Notes: generated from the sequence alone by a model not told the origin. Positions 42,787 through 55,358 are shown, counted from the first letter of the stretch. The stretch is 64,000 bases of DNA from Prosapia bicincta (GCA_036971475.1 JBAIZL010000004.1:73295633-73359632); one strand, 5' to 3'. Translations and numbers: made by a program.

Positions 42787-43136
42787 TATTTTAATATAAG
42801 TAGGTGCTATGATATAGTAGTATAATATTTATAGTACTGTAACATACTATAACATTTATACGTTTTTGTCATAATATTACCTTATACCAAATTAGTACAG
42901 TTTTCTTATACTAAAGTAGCAATGGTTTTCTTTCAGTGCAGTAGTAACGTGCAGCACTGCTGAATGCAGCGTGTTGGTAGCCGATAGGTGCGTACGGTCG
43001 GAGGTTACTATGTTGTTTCCATTTCCATTTACGCTTGTTTTTATATTTTGGTAGGGCAGTTTGGGGCCCCCTTTTGCCTGCCCCCCCCCCGTCCGGCTGG
43101 GGCTGCGGGGTCCTGATCGTCGCCACTGGCATTAGG

Positions 43137-44940
43137 TCACACAAAAAAGTGGTACCAAAAAGGCTTGCATATTTTAGACATGAAATGAAATTATGGCTTT
43201 TGTAGAAGAGTTTTTTATTTGTGGGATAAACTCCTGTACAAGAGATATAGGTAATTAACGTGTCTGAATTGATTGTTTTAAGAGCTACTTATTCTTACAC
43301 AAAATTTCTCCTTCATTTGAGATCTCTAGTTCTTATGATGAGAAAGCAAAAATCAACCAAACTAAAACAGATGATATTGTTTCTATAAAAGTTGTTTACT
43401 ACAATTCATTATTAATTTTAAGAAATATTATAACTTATCAAAATTCATAACTAGTACTGAAATAATTTACCCATTTTAAAAATGATACAACTTTATTCAT
43501 TATTAACTGAGCCCGGACAATGTGTCTTAAAAAAAGTAGAAAACAATAAATGGAAAACAACACAAAAAAGAAACATTTCAATCGAAACGCAGATCAATAG
43601 ATGATTCATAATTTCACCACCAAATAACATAAAAGGTTTTAAAAACAATGGAAGAAAATGAAAACTATCATCATGAAATAATCGCTATGTTAAGTGACAC
43701 AACTGAATTTAAACACAATGTTACAAGAAATAAATAAACCAAAATAGAACAAAAATTATAAAAATACATTTCAACAATGAATTGGGACATATTGAGACGG
43801 AATCATAAAATATCTAGTACCGCGTTCGTTGATTCCAAGTTCAATAAATTGAGCTTCTTTTCATTTCTTACATGTATGATATCTATAAAATATATGTATA
43901 TAAAAACATTCCCGTATATGAATATTACATTGTGCCACAATTTTAAAGCAAATGTGAAGAAAATGTTTGAAGATTTCAAGTTGTAAACAAACGAACATTC
44001 TCATTTCCATTTATATAGATATAGACTTTAACCGTTAAAGTGTTTAAGTCCAATTGATCGGTCGTCAGCTGTGCTTCCAAAAAGTGCCAACATCTGACTA
44101 CTATCAGACAATCGCTATTTATTTAATTGATGTCAAATATTAATATAAAACATTAAAACTAATACAGTGACCTCATGCTAGAAATTTCCATGATGTGAGT
44201 TTTATTGATTCTGAAAGTTGATTATGATAGTAATGTTTTGGTTGTTATTGAGGATGATAGATAACCTGGTTATCTCCCTAGCTGTAACTTCAATGAAACA
44301 CCAGGCCCTAAAGAATGTTATTTGAAAAACTCTTCTCCAATTTTTATTTGTATTTTTACAGCAAGACATTTCATTGAAAAAACATATATTTAGATTTCAA
44401 ATTGAGTACAATAGATGGAGGCTAGTTAGTTCTGTTGAGCTCAAATGACTAAGTTAAGCTATATTCAATATGGACATTGTAAGGAAATCAACTATTCTGT
44501 AAGCAAGTGGTCAAGGACCATTTTCTAACATATTATTCTTTGGTTTGGAAAAATGTGTGGAAGGAAAAGATTTTAATCCATCCTAAATTTTTCTACTTCA
44601 CAATCAATAGGAGATTGATAAGAGCAAGAAAATCAGGTTATAACCCTTGTACTCCATTCCAACCTTTAATATATAATGAAATTAAAGTTTATATAAGCTT
44701 TATATAACCGATGAAAAGATTTTGAATAACAAGGCTTTCATATGGACGAAACATCAAACCCAGCTAAAACAGTATTTACCTATTAAATATCACCATAAAA
44801 TGAGTGAGAATCAGCTGTGAATAATGAATTCCAGGTAACTTGCAAAAGTTTATGCAATATTTTATTGGAGCTTTATTTATCACAAAAATCATGTAAAATT
44901 TGATACATTTAAAATCATGTATATTTTAAAACAAGAATTT

Positions 44941-44943
<3 letters not shown>
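43137..44943. other. Intergenic AT-rich stretch, nothing recognisable
   Basis: A few short frames exist, none with known motifs. I see no tandem repeats or element ends. Confidence 0.5.
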
Positions 44944-44993
<50 letters not shown>

Positions 44994-45149
44994 TTTATAT
45001 TTTACGTTATCCATTGTTTTTCCGTTGCACTGACTTTATGAAGTTAACATATTACTATTGTAAGTAATTTTATCCAAATTTAAGTGCAATGATTTTAAAA
45101 ATCATTGCACTTAAAGGTGGATAAAATTACTTACTATAGTAATATGTTA

Positions 45150-45208
<59 letters not shown>

Positions 45209-45314
45209 TTAATATTTTACGTTATACATTGTTTTTCCGTTACACTGACTTTATGAAATTAATATATTACTATTGTAAGTAATTTTGTCCACCATTAAGT
45301 GCAATGATTTTACC

Positions 45315-45361
45315 TCGAGTGATGAGGCGCCTTTTGGTCACTTGACCATTGTCAAATCACT
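45315..45361 (-). ncRNA. Hammerhead-like motif, family B, minus
   Basis: Helix I is GAGTGAT/ATCACTC. Core TTGACAA plus T, GGTC-AAGT-GACC, AAAA for GAAA, AGGCGCCT, C. Confidence 0.45.
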
Positions 45362-45373
45362 CATTTGACACAC

Positions 45374-45417
45374 AGTGATTTGACAATGGTCAAGTGACCG
45401 AAAGGCGCCTCATCACT
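45374..45417 (+). ncRNA. Hammerhead-like motif, family B, fully palindromic helix III
   Basis: Helix I is AGTGAT/ATCACT. Core TTGACAA plus T, GGTC-AAGT-GACC, GAAA (45400-45403), helix III AGGCGCCT (a perfect palindrome), C 45411. Core positions 3 and 8 deviate. Confidence 0.55.
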
Positions 45418-45477
45418 CAAGGTAAAATCATTGCACTTAATGGTGGATAAAATTACTTACAATAGTAATATATTAAC

Positions 45478-45556
<79 letters not shown>

Positions 45557-45589
45557 AATTTTGTAGTCTATTTCGATGAATTTTAATTA

Positions 45590-45785
45590 ATCACTTTAAC
45601 ATTAGTTTATGTTTATCCAAACTTTAAATTTTGTAAATTTGTAAAAACTTACTGAGACAGAACATTTTTGATCTCTACGTAGCGATCTTCATCAGTGAGA
45701 AGACATTTCACACAGAAGACATCTGTCTCAGTAAGATTTTATAAATTAACAAAATTTAACTGTCTTGTTTACAGTCTTACTCTAG
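45590..45785. repeat. Inverted repeat with degenerate hammerhead-like motif
   Basis: ACTTACTGAGACAGA (about 45648) and TCTGTCTCAGTAAG (about 45722) are inverted. The minus strand 45703-45664 holds CTGATGA plus A, GATC-G-CTAC/GTAG-A-GATC, then AAAA. Helix I is almost absent. Confidence 0.55.
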
Positions 45786-45896
45786 TCACATAACTGGACA
45801 GTGATTTATAATGCTAATAATGTAAATTAGCGAAAAGCTTCAACAAACATTAAAATGAAGTAATATATTCTTGTTTATGAAAATTGTCTTATTTCA

Positions 45897-46004
<108 letters not shown>

Positions 46005-46449
46005 ACTAAAAATAGTCATTAACAATGATAATTTGTTTTAACCTGATTTTAAACATTTTTGTAAGTAATAAACTGATGAAATCATTTCATTTGCCTGTTA
46101 TATATAAAGTGTTTCAGGAGGAATCTGCCATGCTGCACTAGCTTATTCCTCTCACCAAAATAATGAAAAAAGTTGATATAAACATGGGCCCTATAATTTC
46201 TTCGTTGGCGAGTTATACAGGATCAAAAATTTAACCTGAAATTCATCTCTCTCAGTGAAATTATCTCACACTGAAATTTTTAGAGCTTTAATTGAGTTTC
46301 TTAATTAGATAAGTTTTATGTAAAATGAGCTGACAAATTGTATAAAACTGGTCCCAGAATACTATCTGTAATAGTTTAAGAGAAAATTGAGCTAAACACT
46401 TGTAAATATTTACAAACTTTTCTATAGTAGTACTTACTTAAATTTGTTT

Positions 46450-46490
46450 ATGACGGCCGTTTCGAGAGATTTGTCCCATTGTCAACTCAG
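46450..46490 (-). ncRNA. Hammerhead-like motif, family C, minus
   Basis: Core TTGACAA plus T, hairpin GGGA-...-TCTC, GAAA, helix III ACGGCCGT (perfect palindrome), C. The 5' helix I strand TGAG meets ATAA instead of CTCA, so helix I is broken. It is related to 57503-57544 and 62647-62688. Confidence 0.42.
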
Positions 46491-46776
46491 ACCGTAACTC
46501 GCGAGTTTGTAGAGAGACAATTTGTAGAGAATTTTATTCTTAAAAAAATAATGTGAATAAAGTCATAAGAACGGAATAGTTTTTTTTTTTTAAATTCAAT
46601 TTTATTAAGGAACAAATAACTAAAAATTATAAAAATCAAGCATAACTAGGATGTAGCATGATGATAAAATGTATGCGAATGTTTCTCAAAATAGTTTTAT
46701 TTCAAATCAAAAATTTATTTAAATAATGTAAATTATTAATGATAAAATTAATTAATCAACTTACAATGAAAAAGTA

Positions 46777-46999
46777 TTACAAGAGCTGCTCAAAATGTCC
46801 ACATCCATTGTTAAAACACATTTCACCTCGACGATTTAAAGAGGCAACTGGATTCTCTAACATTATTGGACTGTTTTTTATTTCTTGGGCAGCAATCATG
46901 ATTATGTAAAATTTCATATTCATTATCTGATTTTTGAGCATACACTGTCTTCATGTGTCCCAATACAAAGAAATCTAAGGAGTTCAAATCAAGGGATCT
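46777..46999 (-). pseudogene. Tc1/mariner-superfamily transposase C-terminal fragment
   Basis: The minus strand reads RSLDLNSLDFFVLGHMKTVY, the region of the last catalytic Asp in this superfamily (usually RSPDL-PLDFF-WGH). After a frameshift it reads AQEIKNSPIMLENPVASLNR, NGCGHFEQLL and a stop at 46777. The GHFEQLL ending is typical of one insect lineage of these transposases. The rest of the gene is not recognisable. Confidence 0.78.
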
Positions 47000-47632
47000 G
47001 TTAAAAATAAAAATTTTGTGTTTATTGACTTTATTTACTAGGAAGTGAAAAAACAATGCAAAAAGTATTCAATTATTCCTCTGACAGGTAATAAAGAAAA
47101 TAAATTAGCATAGTAAATGGTATAGACAGTAAGACACTAAGACGGTTAAATATGGAAAATAGCATTTGCTACTTTTACGTCCCAACAGGTGAAGTTTCTT
47201 TTCAAGAAAAAAATTATTTTTACCTTACACAAGTGTATGTACCTACAGTATATAGATAATAAAACACTCCCATATACACTGCAACATCGTGTTAATACTT
47301 CAAAGTTATCGGTTAAAAACTTCGGGAGATTTGAGCTTTTTAACAAACTGGCAAAATATGGGCTAAATATTTATGTTGTGTGTGACAGCGAAACATTTTG
47401 TACTTAAAATGTTTAATTATATTGCAGAATGGAAAGACTCTGATTTAATATTATTTGCAACAAACCTATGAATGTTGTCTTGTATTTTATTAAACCAATA
47501 ATGAATTTAAAAAGAAATATCCCTACAGACAATTATAATACAAGCTTAAACTTACCTAGCACTTTGCACGAATAATATTCACTATTATAGAAACATTTAA
47601 AAAACAAATAAGAAATACCTCCTGAACTCTTT

Positions 47633-50600
47633 TTCCATCATAGGATGAGAGATTTGTTTGAATGTTTTGTTTTCAACATGACTTTATATCTTATAAAACA
47701 AACAAAAAAATAAAGTAAAATATATCCTTTCTATCAGTCATCTCCCCATAAAGATAGTTACAGAAGCAGATAAACTTATAGTAATTTCATACAATATGAA
47801 CAAGGATATGTAGACTCTTTGATTCGGACAATATCACATAATACAAACAGAAGACCACTTCCATACTTCTTTAGATTACTGCATATCATAAGATGTAATT
47901 TAAAAATTTGAAAATCAACAACCTGAGAAATACAGAAAAAAAATACTTTTGAAGAATATAGGTTATTTGTCACTTTGTCACTCACATGATATTGTTTAAA
48001 TAATTCATGTTATACTCGTACAGATTTTGTAATAGAAATAAAAGATGGGTGTTTTGCCAGTCAAGTATATTTGATTCTACAATATATAATATTAAACTAC
48101 AGAATATTTAATTACAACATTAAAGAGAACACTAATAAATTATTAAATATTTATAAGTTTATATATTTAAAAAGTGGAAATAATAAATCTGTAAAATTTG
48201 TCAAGTGATCTACAAAGCCTTGTTAAAGGTTAACATTTTAAAAATTGGCATTCTCTTCATAGATAAAGTAGGAATATATTCACCATATATATTTAAATTT
48301 GACTTGATTATTACCCACTATATTTGATCGTAATGAGCAATGTTATAAATCTGTATATCTAATTGTTGTGTACTTTAAATGTAATTCTCCTAGCCTCAAG
48401 TGTCTGTATTATAATTATTTTGTAGTGTTTAATGCTTTTGCAAATTATGTTTTGAATTTCAATTTAAAATCTGAAATACTGTTGTTTGTAATTAAGTTTT
48501 AATTGTAGCCTATAACTCTGGTTTTTATAATAATAATTTCTTTCTGTGTTTTGTAACTTTTTAATTTTATATTGTACAGTAATGTGACAGGTTAGTTTAT
48601 TTATGTTTAAATACTACAATAAAATTATTTATCAATGTGCCAATTTTTTTTTTTTTGTATTTCAGTTTTAGTATTCTATCAAATAATAGTGATAAGTATC
48701 AATGGATAATGTATGTTCTCTACTGTGCATATTGAAATTACATTAATCATATAATAACTCACCAGAATATACCATGATATCCCCTCAGGCAAAAATGATA
48801 TCCACAATTTCAGATATCTTGTAAATCATTCTTATTACTCAATAAGCAAAACCTTTATATACACACATAATTCATAGCAAGAGACTTGAGATCTGTAGGA
48901 AAGGAGTTCACGTAACTATTTAGCCAGGCCTCTATTTGTATTTAGGCACAGTGGTAAACCTGACAGTGTGTTGTGTCGGGCCAATACATATAATAATGAG
49001 GTCAACAAACACAGAATTTGTGGGCTTCCCCACTACTATAAATGTCAAATAAACCACTGTACAATGGCTGGTTTAGTATTTCCTATATTTTGCAAGATAT
49101 TCATGGTTTAGAAGGTATGCCAAAATCCAGCTGTGTAGAATAAGATAACTTTATAACAAAGCACAAAGGCAGTAGTAATGAAACTTTCAAGTATCTTCAA
49201 AGAAATTTCAAAACAATTTTGAACCAACTTTTCAATGATTTTGTGAAAGACAACCTGATGTATCTTAGTGAAATTTAGATGGGTATATTTTTTAAACTCT
49301 TATATCTTATGTCCAGTATATAAACTTCAAGAATAGAACTAACATAAATGATTAAGTATGACAATTATTTCCTAACTATTATTTATTAAAATATATAAAA
49401 ATATTTTTATAATTATATAATTGTATTTTATAATGGTTTAAATTTATAAGTATTACTACTAACCATATGAAATACTTAGATTTAATTAGTTCAATTTACT
49501 GTTTTATACAAACTACAGACAAATTATTTAGTTAGTTAATATAGTATTTCAATAAACTCATATAATCAACCTTTATAAATTTGTTAGTTTACATTTATCA
49601 TGTCAATAAAGTATCATAAGTGTATAAAAATAAGTTTATATATGTGTATGATTCATGTGTAGATGAGGTTTCCTTGTTAATTATTCATTTACTAAAAGAC
49701 GAACATTTCAATAACATTTACAAAATAACTTGCTTGAAGCTTTTAATTTAATATATAGATATCATAAGGAGTTTTGCACGCTATTAACAGCAAAAACAAA
49801 CATTGAGTTTTGATTGAGCTGTTGACAGTGTGTATGGCTTTTGATGATATCAGTATAATAAATTAGTGAATAACTTTGAACCATTATTTTGTATCTGTTC
49901 TTGTTTACATTGTTAAACAAAGAAAGTAAAACTTGCTGTAATAACAAACAAGTGTATAAAGAAAGTAAGTTTACTGTAGGCAAGTGTAACATATCAATAT
50001 ATATTCAAGTGTTTTAGTGTAAAAATTAATGTGGATTGCTTACTTCTTAATGGAATTTTATCTCCTACAAATAAATATTGTATAGAGAACCTCATTTTTT
50101 GTGTGGTAAAGAAAAAAACAGTAGCAAAGGAACTAGTGATTATATCAAAGTTTTACTAAATCCTAAACACTAAATTCATAGAGCAAATGTTAATAGATAT
50201 TTCTGAGATTTTATTCATATTTTGTTATTAGGAAATGAAAAAAATAAGCATTATGCAAAATCAAAACAATTATGTGACAGAATATCCAAAGTGGTATAAA
50301 GTTAGCAAATATCAATATAATTTACGTGTAACAATATTAATAACCGCTTTAAAAAATGATTGAAGATTTAAGGTCTTCCCCTGGAGGATTCAATTATGAA
50401 TGTGCCTTTTCAGAATCAAACTAAGTTATACCCACCCACAACAAACACCCACACACACATACACATTTTGAAGTTTTATTTAAAAAGTTTATAAATAAAA
50501 TTTGAATCAGGATAATTCCTTAATAATAAAGGGAAGAATAAATACACTTATTTGATGAAGTGCAATTCAAAGACAATTTCATCATCTTCATCATCCATCA

Positions 50601-52339
50601 TGTGAGAACAAAATGTAAGTTGTAATTTACAATTTTGTTGTAGAAAACATTTTTTAACTGTACCCACTGACGTTAAATAATTTATCAATGAAACACATGT
50701 GCTTAAATAAATTCACTTATCGTTATTTTGTTTAGTTTATTATTATGTAATAGAACAAATAGTTGAAACAAAGTGTTTTTATAAAATACTAAAAATATAC
50801 TGACCCGAATTAGTGCACTTGTTAACAGCTGTGTTGATAATAAAACCCAGTTTGGTTAAGCTGGACTGTCTGATCATGTCAAAGTAGGGAAGTGAAATGA
50901 GGCCTCTCTACTCTGGAGCCAAATTGTAGATTTGAAGTCTGTCAACAATAAATGGTCAAATTTTAAAATATATAATGCATATCATTTTAAAATTTAGAAA
51001 CATAATCACGTTAATACTAAAATTGATCAACATTTATGAAAATTACAAGAAACACCATGACATTTCTATCCCCCAACTTTTTGTCATATTTGAACATCAC
51101 ATTTCAATGTCAAAGCTGTATAGACATTGATGGGGAATAAATGTATATTCGTGCCACCAATGGCTGTGAAAGTAACAAGACTAGTGGATATACTTCTGTA
51201 AATAATGATTACATTGAGTCATTAATAGAAGTAAATTTTCAAAAGATCAATAAGGAAAGACATTTTTAAAATCAGACTTTGTACAGTTGGTTCTTGTAAT
51301 TATCTTTATTTCACTGACAATATAATAGTAATCTTGTCTGGATCCTAGCAACAGACATTATGAGTTTCCCCCTGTTTTGGGCTTTACATCTTTGTGTTCG
51401 AATTTTCTGGCTTACTCATTGACACTCCGTTCAGCGGCGATGGTGGGATTGACGGTCCGATGGGAGTCTAATATCCTGAAGCAACATCTTTACATGGCCA
51501 ATAAGTATGAATCATTGTGTTCCTCTATTCTATGAAGGGGTTCTCCTGTCACAACTTGCCTGTTGAGGTGAGTGCCAGAGGTCTTCCCGCGAATTCTGTC
51601 TATTTCTTGCTTAAGGAGTTGAGAATTGGTAGGAATAATATTAATTAATAATTGAGGTGTATATTCAAGGCTGCCTTTGAGCCATCTTACCGCCTATGGC
51701 TAGTTAGATCTATCCTATAGGTGTCCAGCCGTGAGGGGAGAATTGTGACCACGTAAAAGTGCTTTAACCTTCCATAGCCAAGTCTCCAGTCCTCATCTGC
51801 TCTTTGTTGTTTGCCTGATAATAGATGGTGGTTTTCATTCAGTGGGTCCTCCATCAAGGCAATTCCACTTACTCTCATTCAACCTTCTTTCTTTCCCTTT
51901 TTTTAAAACTATAAATGTTTTTTTAAATAAGTGAAAATCATGTGTCCTGACAAGTTTAAAACAGTAGTTTAACTGATGAAGTAACAGTATTACGGATGGT
52001 CTGTACACCAGGCTCCAAGATTTTGGTAATATGTTTTAGGATTGATACATGTGGTGGCGAGATGTCTTAGATGAGTGGTTGTGTAGGCCTATTATGTAAT
52101 GGATGAAGATGTTAGATTGAATTTATGTGTGTTTAAAACATGTTGTTCTTTTTTTGTATGTTGTAAGTATACTTCAAAATTTTCTGTAGTGTTTAGTCTT
52201 TAGCTTTGATTGAGCACATACAGGTAGAATGACTGAATTTGTATTGAGTTTGTATATGTATTTTAGGTGTCATGTATTTGTGGAGTATAGCTAGATTAAG
52301 GGTTTATGATTCTTATGAATTCAATGTGATCATTGAAAA
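47633..52339. other. Intergenic, AT-rich; unexplained GC-richer block at 51340-51900
   Basis: Most of this 4.7 kb shows nothing beyond AT-rich sequence, a T run at 48643-48656 and a short CA tract near 50450. The stretch 51340-51900 is distinctly less AT-rich, with phrases such as CAGCGGCGATGGTGGGATTG, but no frame or element end is recognised. It could be the edge of an old transposon. Confidence 0.45.
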
Positions 52340-52412
52340 AAATGACAAAAATGATCATTTAAAACAAGATTTAAGGCATATTAAATCTTGTTTTAAATGA
52401 TCATTTTTGTCC
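52340..52412. repeat. Short inverted repeat (hairpin)
   Basis: ACAAAAATGATCATTTAAAA with CAAGATTT is inverted around AAGGCATATT. A 30-bp perfect stem is possible. Confidence 0.88.
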
Positions 52413-52665
52413 AATGAAGAAACTAGGACATGTTACTTTGTAAATTGTGCAGATATTGTATTTATCTGTGTTTCAGAGGCTATGTATACTCTTAAAGTAT
52501 TTTTTGTAGTTTTATATCAAGCATGATGATTGAGTGTCTTGAAGGTGGAAGAAATTTTGTTGAATTTGTATTTATCTGGTGCTTAGAGAATATCTATATT
52601 ATTTGTGTTGTAGTTTGTTGTTAGTTTTAAGTGCTATCCTGTACCCTGTTTTTTAGAATATTTAG

Positions 52666-52670
<5 letters not shown>

Positions 52671-52717
<47 letters not shown>
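52671..52717. repeat. (TA)n microsatellite
   Basis: About 23 AT units, next to the PLE remnant on its right. Confidence 0.95.
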
Positions 52718-52721
<4 letters not shown>

Positions 52722-53084
52722 TAAACAAGAATCTTACTCTGTATATGTGCGAGTCAACGTTTGAGAGCTTTATTTACGTGTCCTCATTTTCGAACATCAT
52801 CTGACACATTTCTTCTTGTAGTTCCCAGGTGTGTGGGATTTTCATTGTCAAGTGGTATACCAGTGCTGTTCTATTTTTTGTTTCACTGCACTGTAGGAAA
52901 GTTTTTTTGTCATGGAGTTAAGTTTTTTAATTAAGTTAAATAATTTTTCACTTTTTTGTTTTATTTACATTTACAACGGTAAAAAACAAAATAGTCAACT
53001 CTGAATCTCACCACACATTAATTTAACAGAAACAAACACACTAGTTTATAACACAGACTAGTTTCTGCTCCCTGAGTAGTAGAC

Positions 53085-53127
53085 AAGCACTGAGGAGGAT
53101 GACATCGTCGCCGAAACTAGTCTGTTT
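53085..53127 (+). ncRNA. Hammerhead-like motif, family D, copy 1
   Basis: Helix I is AAGCA/TGTTT (one G-U). Core CTGAGGA (53090-53096), hairpin II GGATGAC-ATC-GTCGCC (one mismatch), GAAA (53113-53116), helix III ACTAGT (palindrome), C 53122. All invariant core bases are present. Confidence 0.6.
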
Positions 53128-53681
53128 TATAAACTACTGTGTTTGTTTCTATTAAACTAATGTGAGTGAAATTCTGAGTTAACTATTTTATTTTTTTCTG
53201 TTGTGAATAGTTCTCACTAGCTAAGCTCTAATTAACTAAATTATTTATATTTAATTTTTTTATTATATTACTTTTCGGTTTATAAATTTGTAGTTGTTCC
53301 CAGATTGTCAATTTGTACTTTTTTTTATTAGATGTGCTTTATTAATGTGGGGGAATATATGGTTGTTTTTGATGGGATGTGTGGCTAAGTTTATATTGAA
53401 AGTGTTTGGTTTGATGTATGCTTTGAGGTGCTCTTTATATATGTCTTTTAATTTATTTTTTGTTTAACCAATGTATAATTTGTTACTGTAGGAAAGTTTT
53501 GGTTTGTCATGGAGTTAAGTTTTTTAATTAAGTTAAATAATTTTTCACTTTTTTGTTTTATTTACATTTACAACGGTAAAAAACAAAATAGTCAACTCTG
53601 AATCTCACCACACATTAATTTAACAGAAACAAACACAATAGTTTATAAGACAGACTAGTTTCTGCTCCCTGAGTAGTAGAC

Positions 53682-53724
53682 AAGCACTGAGGAGGATGAC
53701 ATCGTTGCCGAAACTAGTCTGTTT
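53682..53724 (+). ncRNA. Hammerhead-like motif, family D, copy 2
   Basis: This is the duplicate of 53085-53127 with GTTGCC in hairpin II, a C-to-T change at a CpG that turns a G-C pair into G-U. Core and helix III are unchanged. Confidence 0.58.
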
Positions 53725-53894
53725 TATAAACTATTGTGTATGTTTCTATTAAACTAATGTGAGGTAAAATTCTGAGTTAACTATTTTATTTTTTTCTGTT
53801 GAGAACAGTTCTCACTAGCTAAGCTCTAATTAACTAAATTATTTGTATTTGTTTTTTTATTATATTACTTTTCGTTTATAAATTTGTAGTTGTT

Positions 53895-54122
53895 CCCAGA
53901 TTGTCAATTTGTACTTTTTTTTATTAGATGTGCTTTATTAATGTGGGGGAATATATGGTTGTTTTTGATGGGATGTGTGGCTAAGTTTATATTGAAAGTG
54001 TTTGGTTTGATGTATGCTTTGAGGTGCTCTTTATATATGTCTTTTAATTTCTTTTTTGTTTAACCAATGTATAATTTGTTACATTCTAGGCATTCGATTT
54101 CATATATTCCGTTATTAAGTGT
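53895..54122 (-). pseudogene. PLE GIY-YIG endonuclease fragment
   Basis: The minus strand reads LNNGIYEIECLECNKLYIG, then a stop where Gln is expected, then TKKKLKDIYKEHLKAYIKPN and INLATHPIKNNHIF. GIY and YIG triplets and the YKEHL helix are kept. The downstream duplicate (53493-53290) repeats it only from CNKLYIG on. Confidence 0.8.
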
Positions 54123-54481
54123 AGGACATATTTTTTCTGGTTGGTTTATTTTATTGATGTCACACACCTGGCAACTACAAGAAGTCATTAATCTCAGATG
54201 ATGCTCAACAATGAGGATACGTAATTAAAGTTCTTGAAAGTCGACAAAGTAAGATTCTTGGGTACATTAAAGTGTAAGTGATAAGTGAATACAAAAAAGG
54301 TTGTTGAATTATACGCAGTGGCGGCGGTAAGATATCGGCCCCCCCGCGAAAAGAATTCGGGCCCCCTTTAACAAAAGGCGTATCAAACAGATTTTTAAGA
54401 TGCAATGCAAAACCTGTAATAATTTCACTTATTAATATGCTTTTATAGTATAGCACTGTACGGTTTTAGAATAGTATATTG

Positions 54482-54526
54482 CAGGCGCGTATCCAGCGAC
54501 TTGCTTTGGGGGGGGGCGATCGATAC

Positions 54527-54580
<54 letters not shown>

Positions 54581-55142
54581 GTGTGTGTGTGTGCGCGCGC
54601 GCGCGCGTGCGTGTATGTAAAAACATAGAACAGAAAAAGTTTTTTTACGCTTGCGTTAGAAATCGGTAACGTGATAAAGATTTGTAGCAAATTAGACTTC
54701 CTAATAAATAATTATTCCAGTTTCGATAACACTTATGGCTAGAGAATATTATTAATTTCAGAATAAGCTATTATTATAAAAATGGTTTATTAATTAATAT
54801 AAGTAGTTATTCTTCCAACACGAACAATTTCGGAATCACCTGCGAATATTACGCTTGCAAAATTACGTATTGAAAATCATATGTTTGAGACTAAGCTTCA
54901 CTAGCGCTATCTGTTGTTAAAACGTTTAGACGTTTACGAGCGTATGTCGAGGGAACGCGTCACATTTTCAAATTAAAAATTAAAATTTTATTTTTTATTA
55001 ACAATAAAAGACGAATTAACTTAAGTAAAAGTCTAATTTAATAGAAAGTCCTAATTTAATAATATATTGTCGATTTTTAACCCAAAGTTCTTGAGGGTTG
55101 GGGGGCGATCGCCCCATCGCCCCCCCCTTGAAAACGCGCCTG
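54482..55142. mobile_element. Non-autonomous element with CAGGCGCGT ends
   Basis: The ends are CAGGCGCGTATCCAGCG and, on the minus strand, CAGGCGCGTTTTCAAGG, each followed by a G run and GGCGATCG. TATTG is repeated directly on both sides (54477-54481 and 55143-55147). It contains a (TA)n-(GT)n-(GC)n tract and no coding sequence. The ends resemble hAT-type termini, but the short target repeat leaves the family open. Confidence 0.72.
54531..54614. repeat. (TA)n, (GT)n, (GC)n compound microsatellite
   Basis: About 23 TA units, then GTGTGTGTGTG, then CGCGCGCGCGCGCG. The alternating GC part could adopt Z-DNA. Confidence 0.94.
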
Positions 55143-55358
55143 TATTGTTATGCCAAAATAGTAGAAGTTCTATACCGATTTCGCATAGAAATTTACAACT
55201 GAGAATTACGCCACGCCTCCTTACTCAAGGTATTCCCGAAGAAAGAGTGTGTATATTTGGTAATACCGGGAGGAAGGAGGCGTGGCGTAATTCTCAGTTG
55301 TAGATTTCTATGTCAAATTTGTATAGAGTCTTTACTATTTTGTCATAAGAACATACTA

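Larger units (their letters stand above)
40650..43128. mobile_element. hAT-like non-autonomous element with nested Tigger
   Basis: The ends are CAGTGGCGGCGGTAAG and, on the minus strand, CAGTGGCGACGATCAGGACC. The flanking 8-mers GCATTAAA (40642-40649) and GCATTAGG (43129-43136) look like an 8-bp hAT target duplication with two changes. Without the nested Tigger (40771-42786) the host element is about 460 bp with G/C-rich subterminal tracts and no transposase. A rearranged second copy is at 54316-56824. Confidence 0.8.
44944..45555. repeat. Cluster of four PLE terminal repeats and three (TA)n tracts
   Basis: In order: (TA)n 44944-44992; minus PLE end 44998-45095; plus end 45098-45155; (TA)n 45156-45207; minus end 45212-45358 with hammerhead-like motif; plus end 45374-45482 with motif; (TA)n 45483-45554. 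Each PLE end shows TTACGTTATCCATTG, GCACTGACTTTATGAA and the (C)ACCATTAAGTGCAAT block. No coding part remains. Confidence 0.88.
46106..47632 (-). mobile_element. Tc1/mariner-superfamily relic (approximate bounds)
   Basis: AGTGTTTCAGGAGGAAT at the left is inverted relative to TACCTCCTGAACTCTTTTT at the right (47616-47632). A transposase C-terminus on the minus strand lies between. A PLE-type hammerhead-like motif at 46450-46490 suggests a later insertion. Ends and target site are tentative. Confidence 0.55.
52891..54080. repeat. 595-bp tandem duplication
   Basis: CTGTAGGAAAGTTTT starts at 52891 and 53486. The two units are nearly identical throughout, including the palindrome (52995-53185 and 53592-53780) and the 3' part of the endonuclease frame. 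Confidence 0.93.
52741..54255 (-). mobile_element. Penelope-like element remnant with inverted ends and internal duplication
   Basis: Outer ends are inverted: ACGTGTCCTCATTTTCGAAC with CATCATCTGA (about 52777) against TCAGATGATG then ATGAGGATACGTAA (about 54197). Inside, the minus strand codes a GIY-YIG domain. A 595-bp stretch is duplicated in tandem (52891-53485 and 53486-54080). Confidence 0.82.

Noticed and set aside
44507..44707. Possible coding exon on the plus strand
   Set aside because: A chance open frame in AT-rich DNA with no recognisable motif, no conserved block and no convincing splice sites.
52755..52800. Further hammerhead-like motif (minus strand, CAGATGATGTTCGAAAATG)
   Set aside because: There is a GTGTC/GACAC helix I, but no hairpin II between core and GAAA, and position 2 of the core is A.
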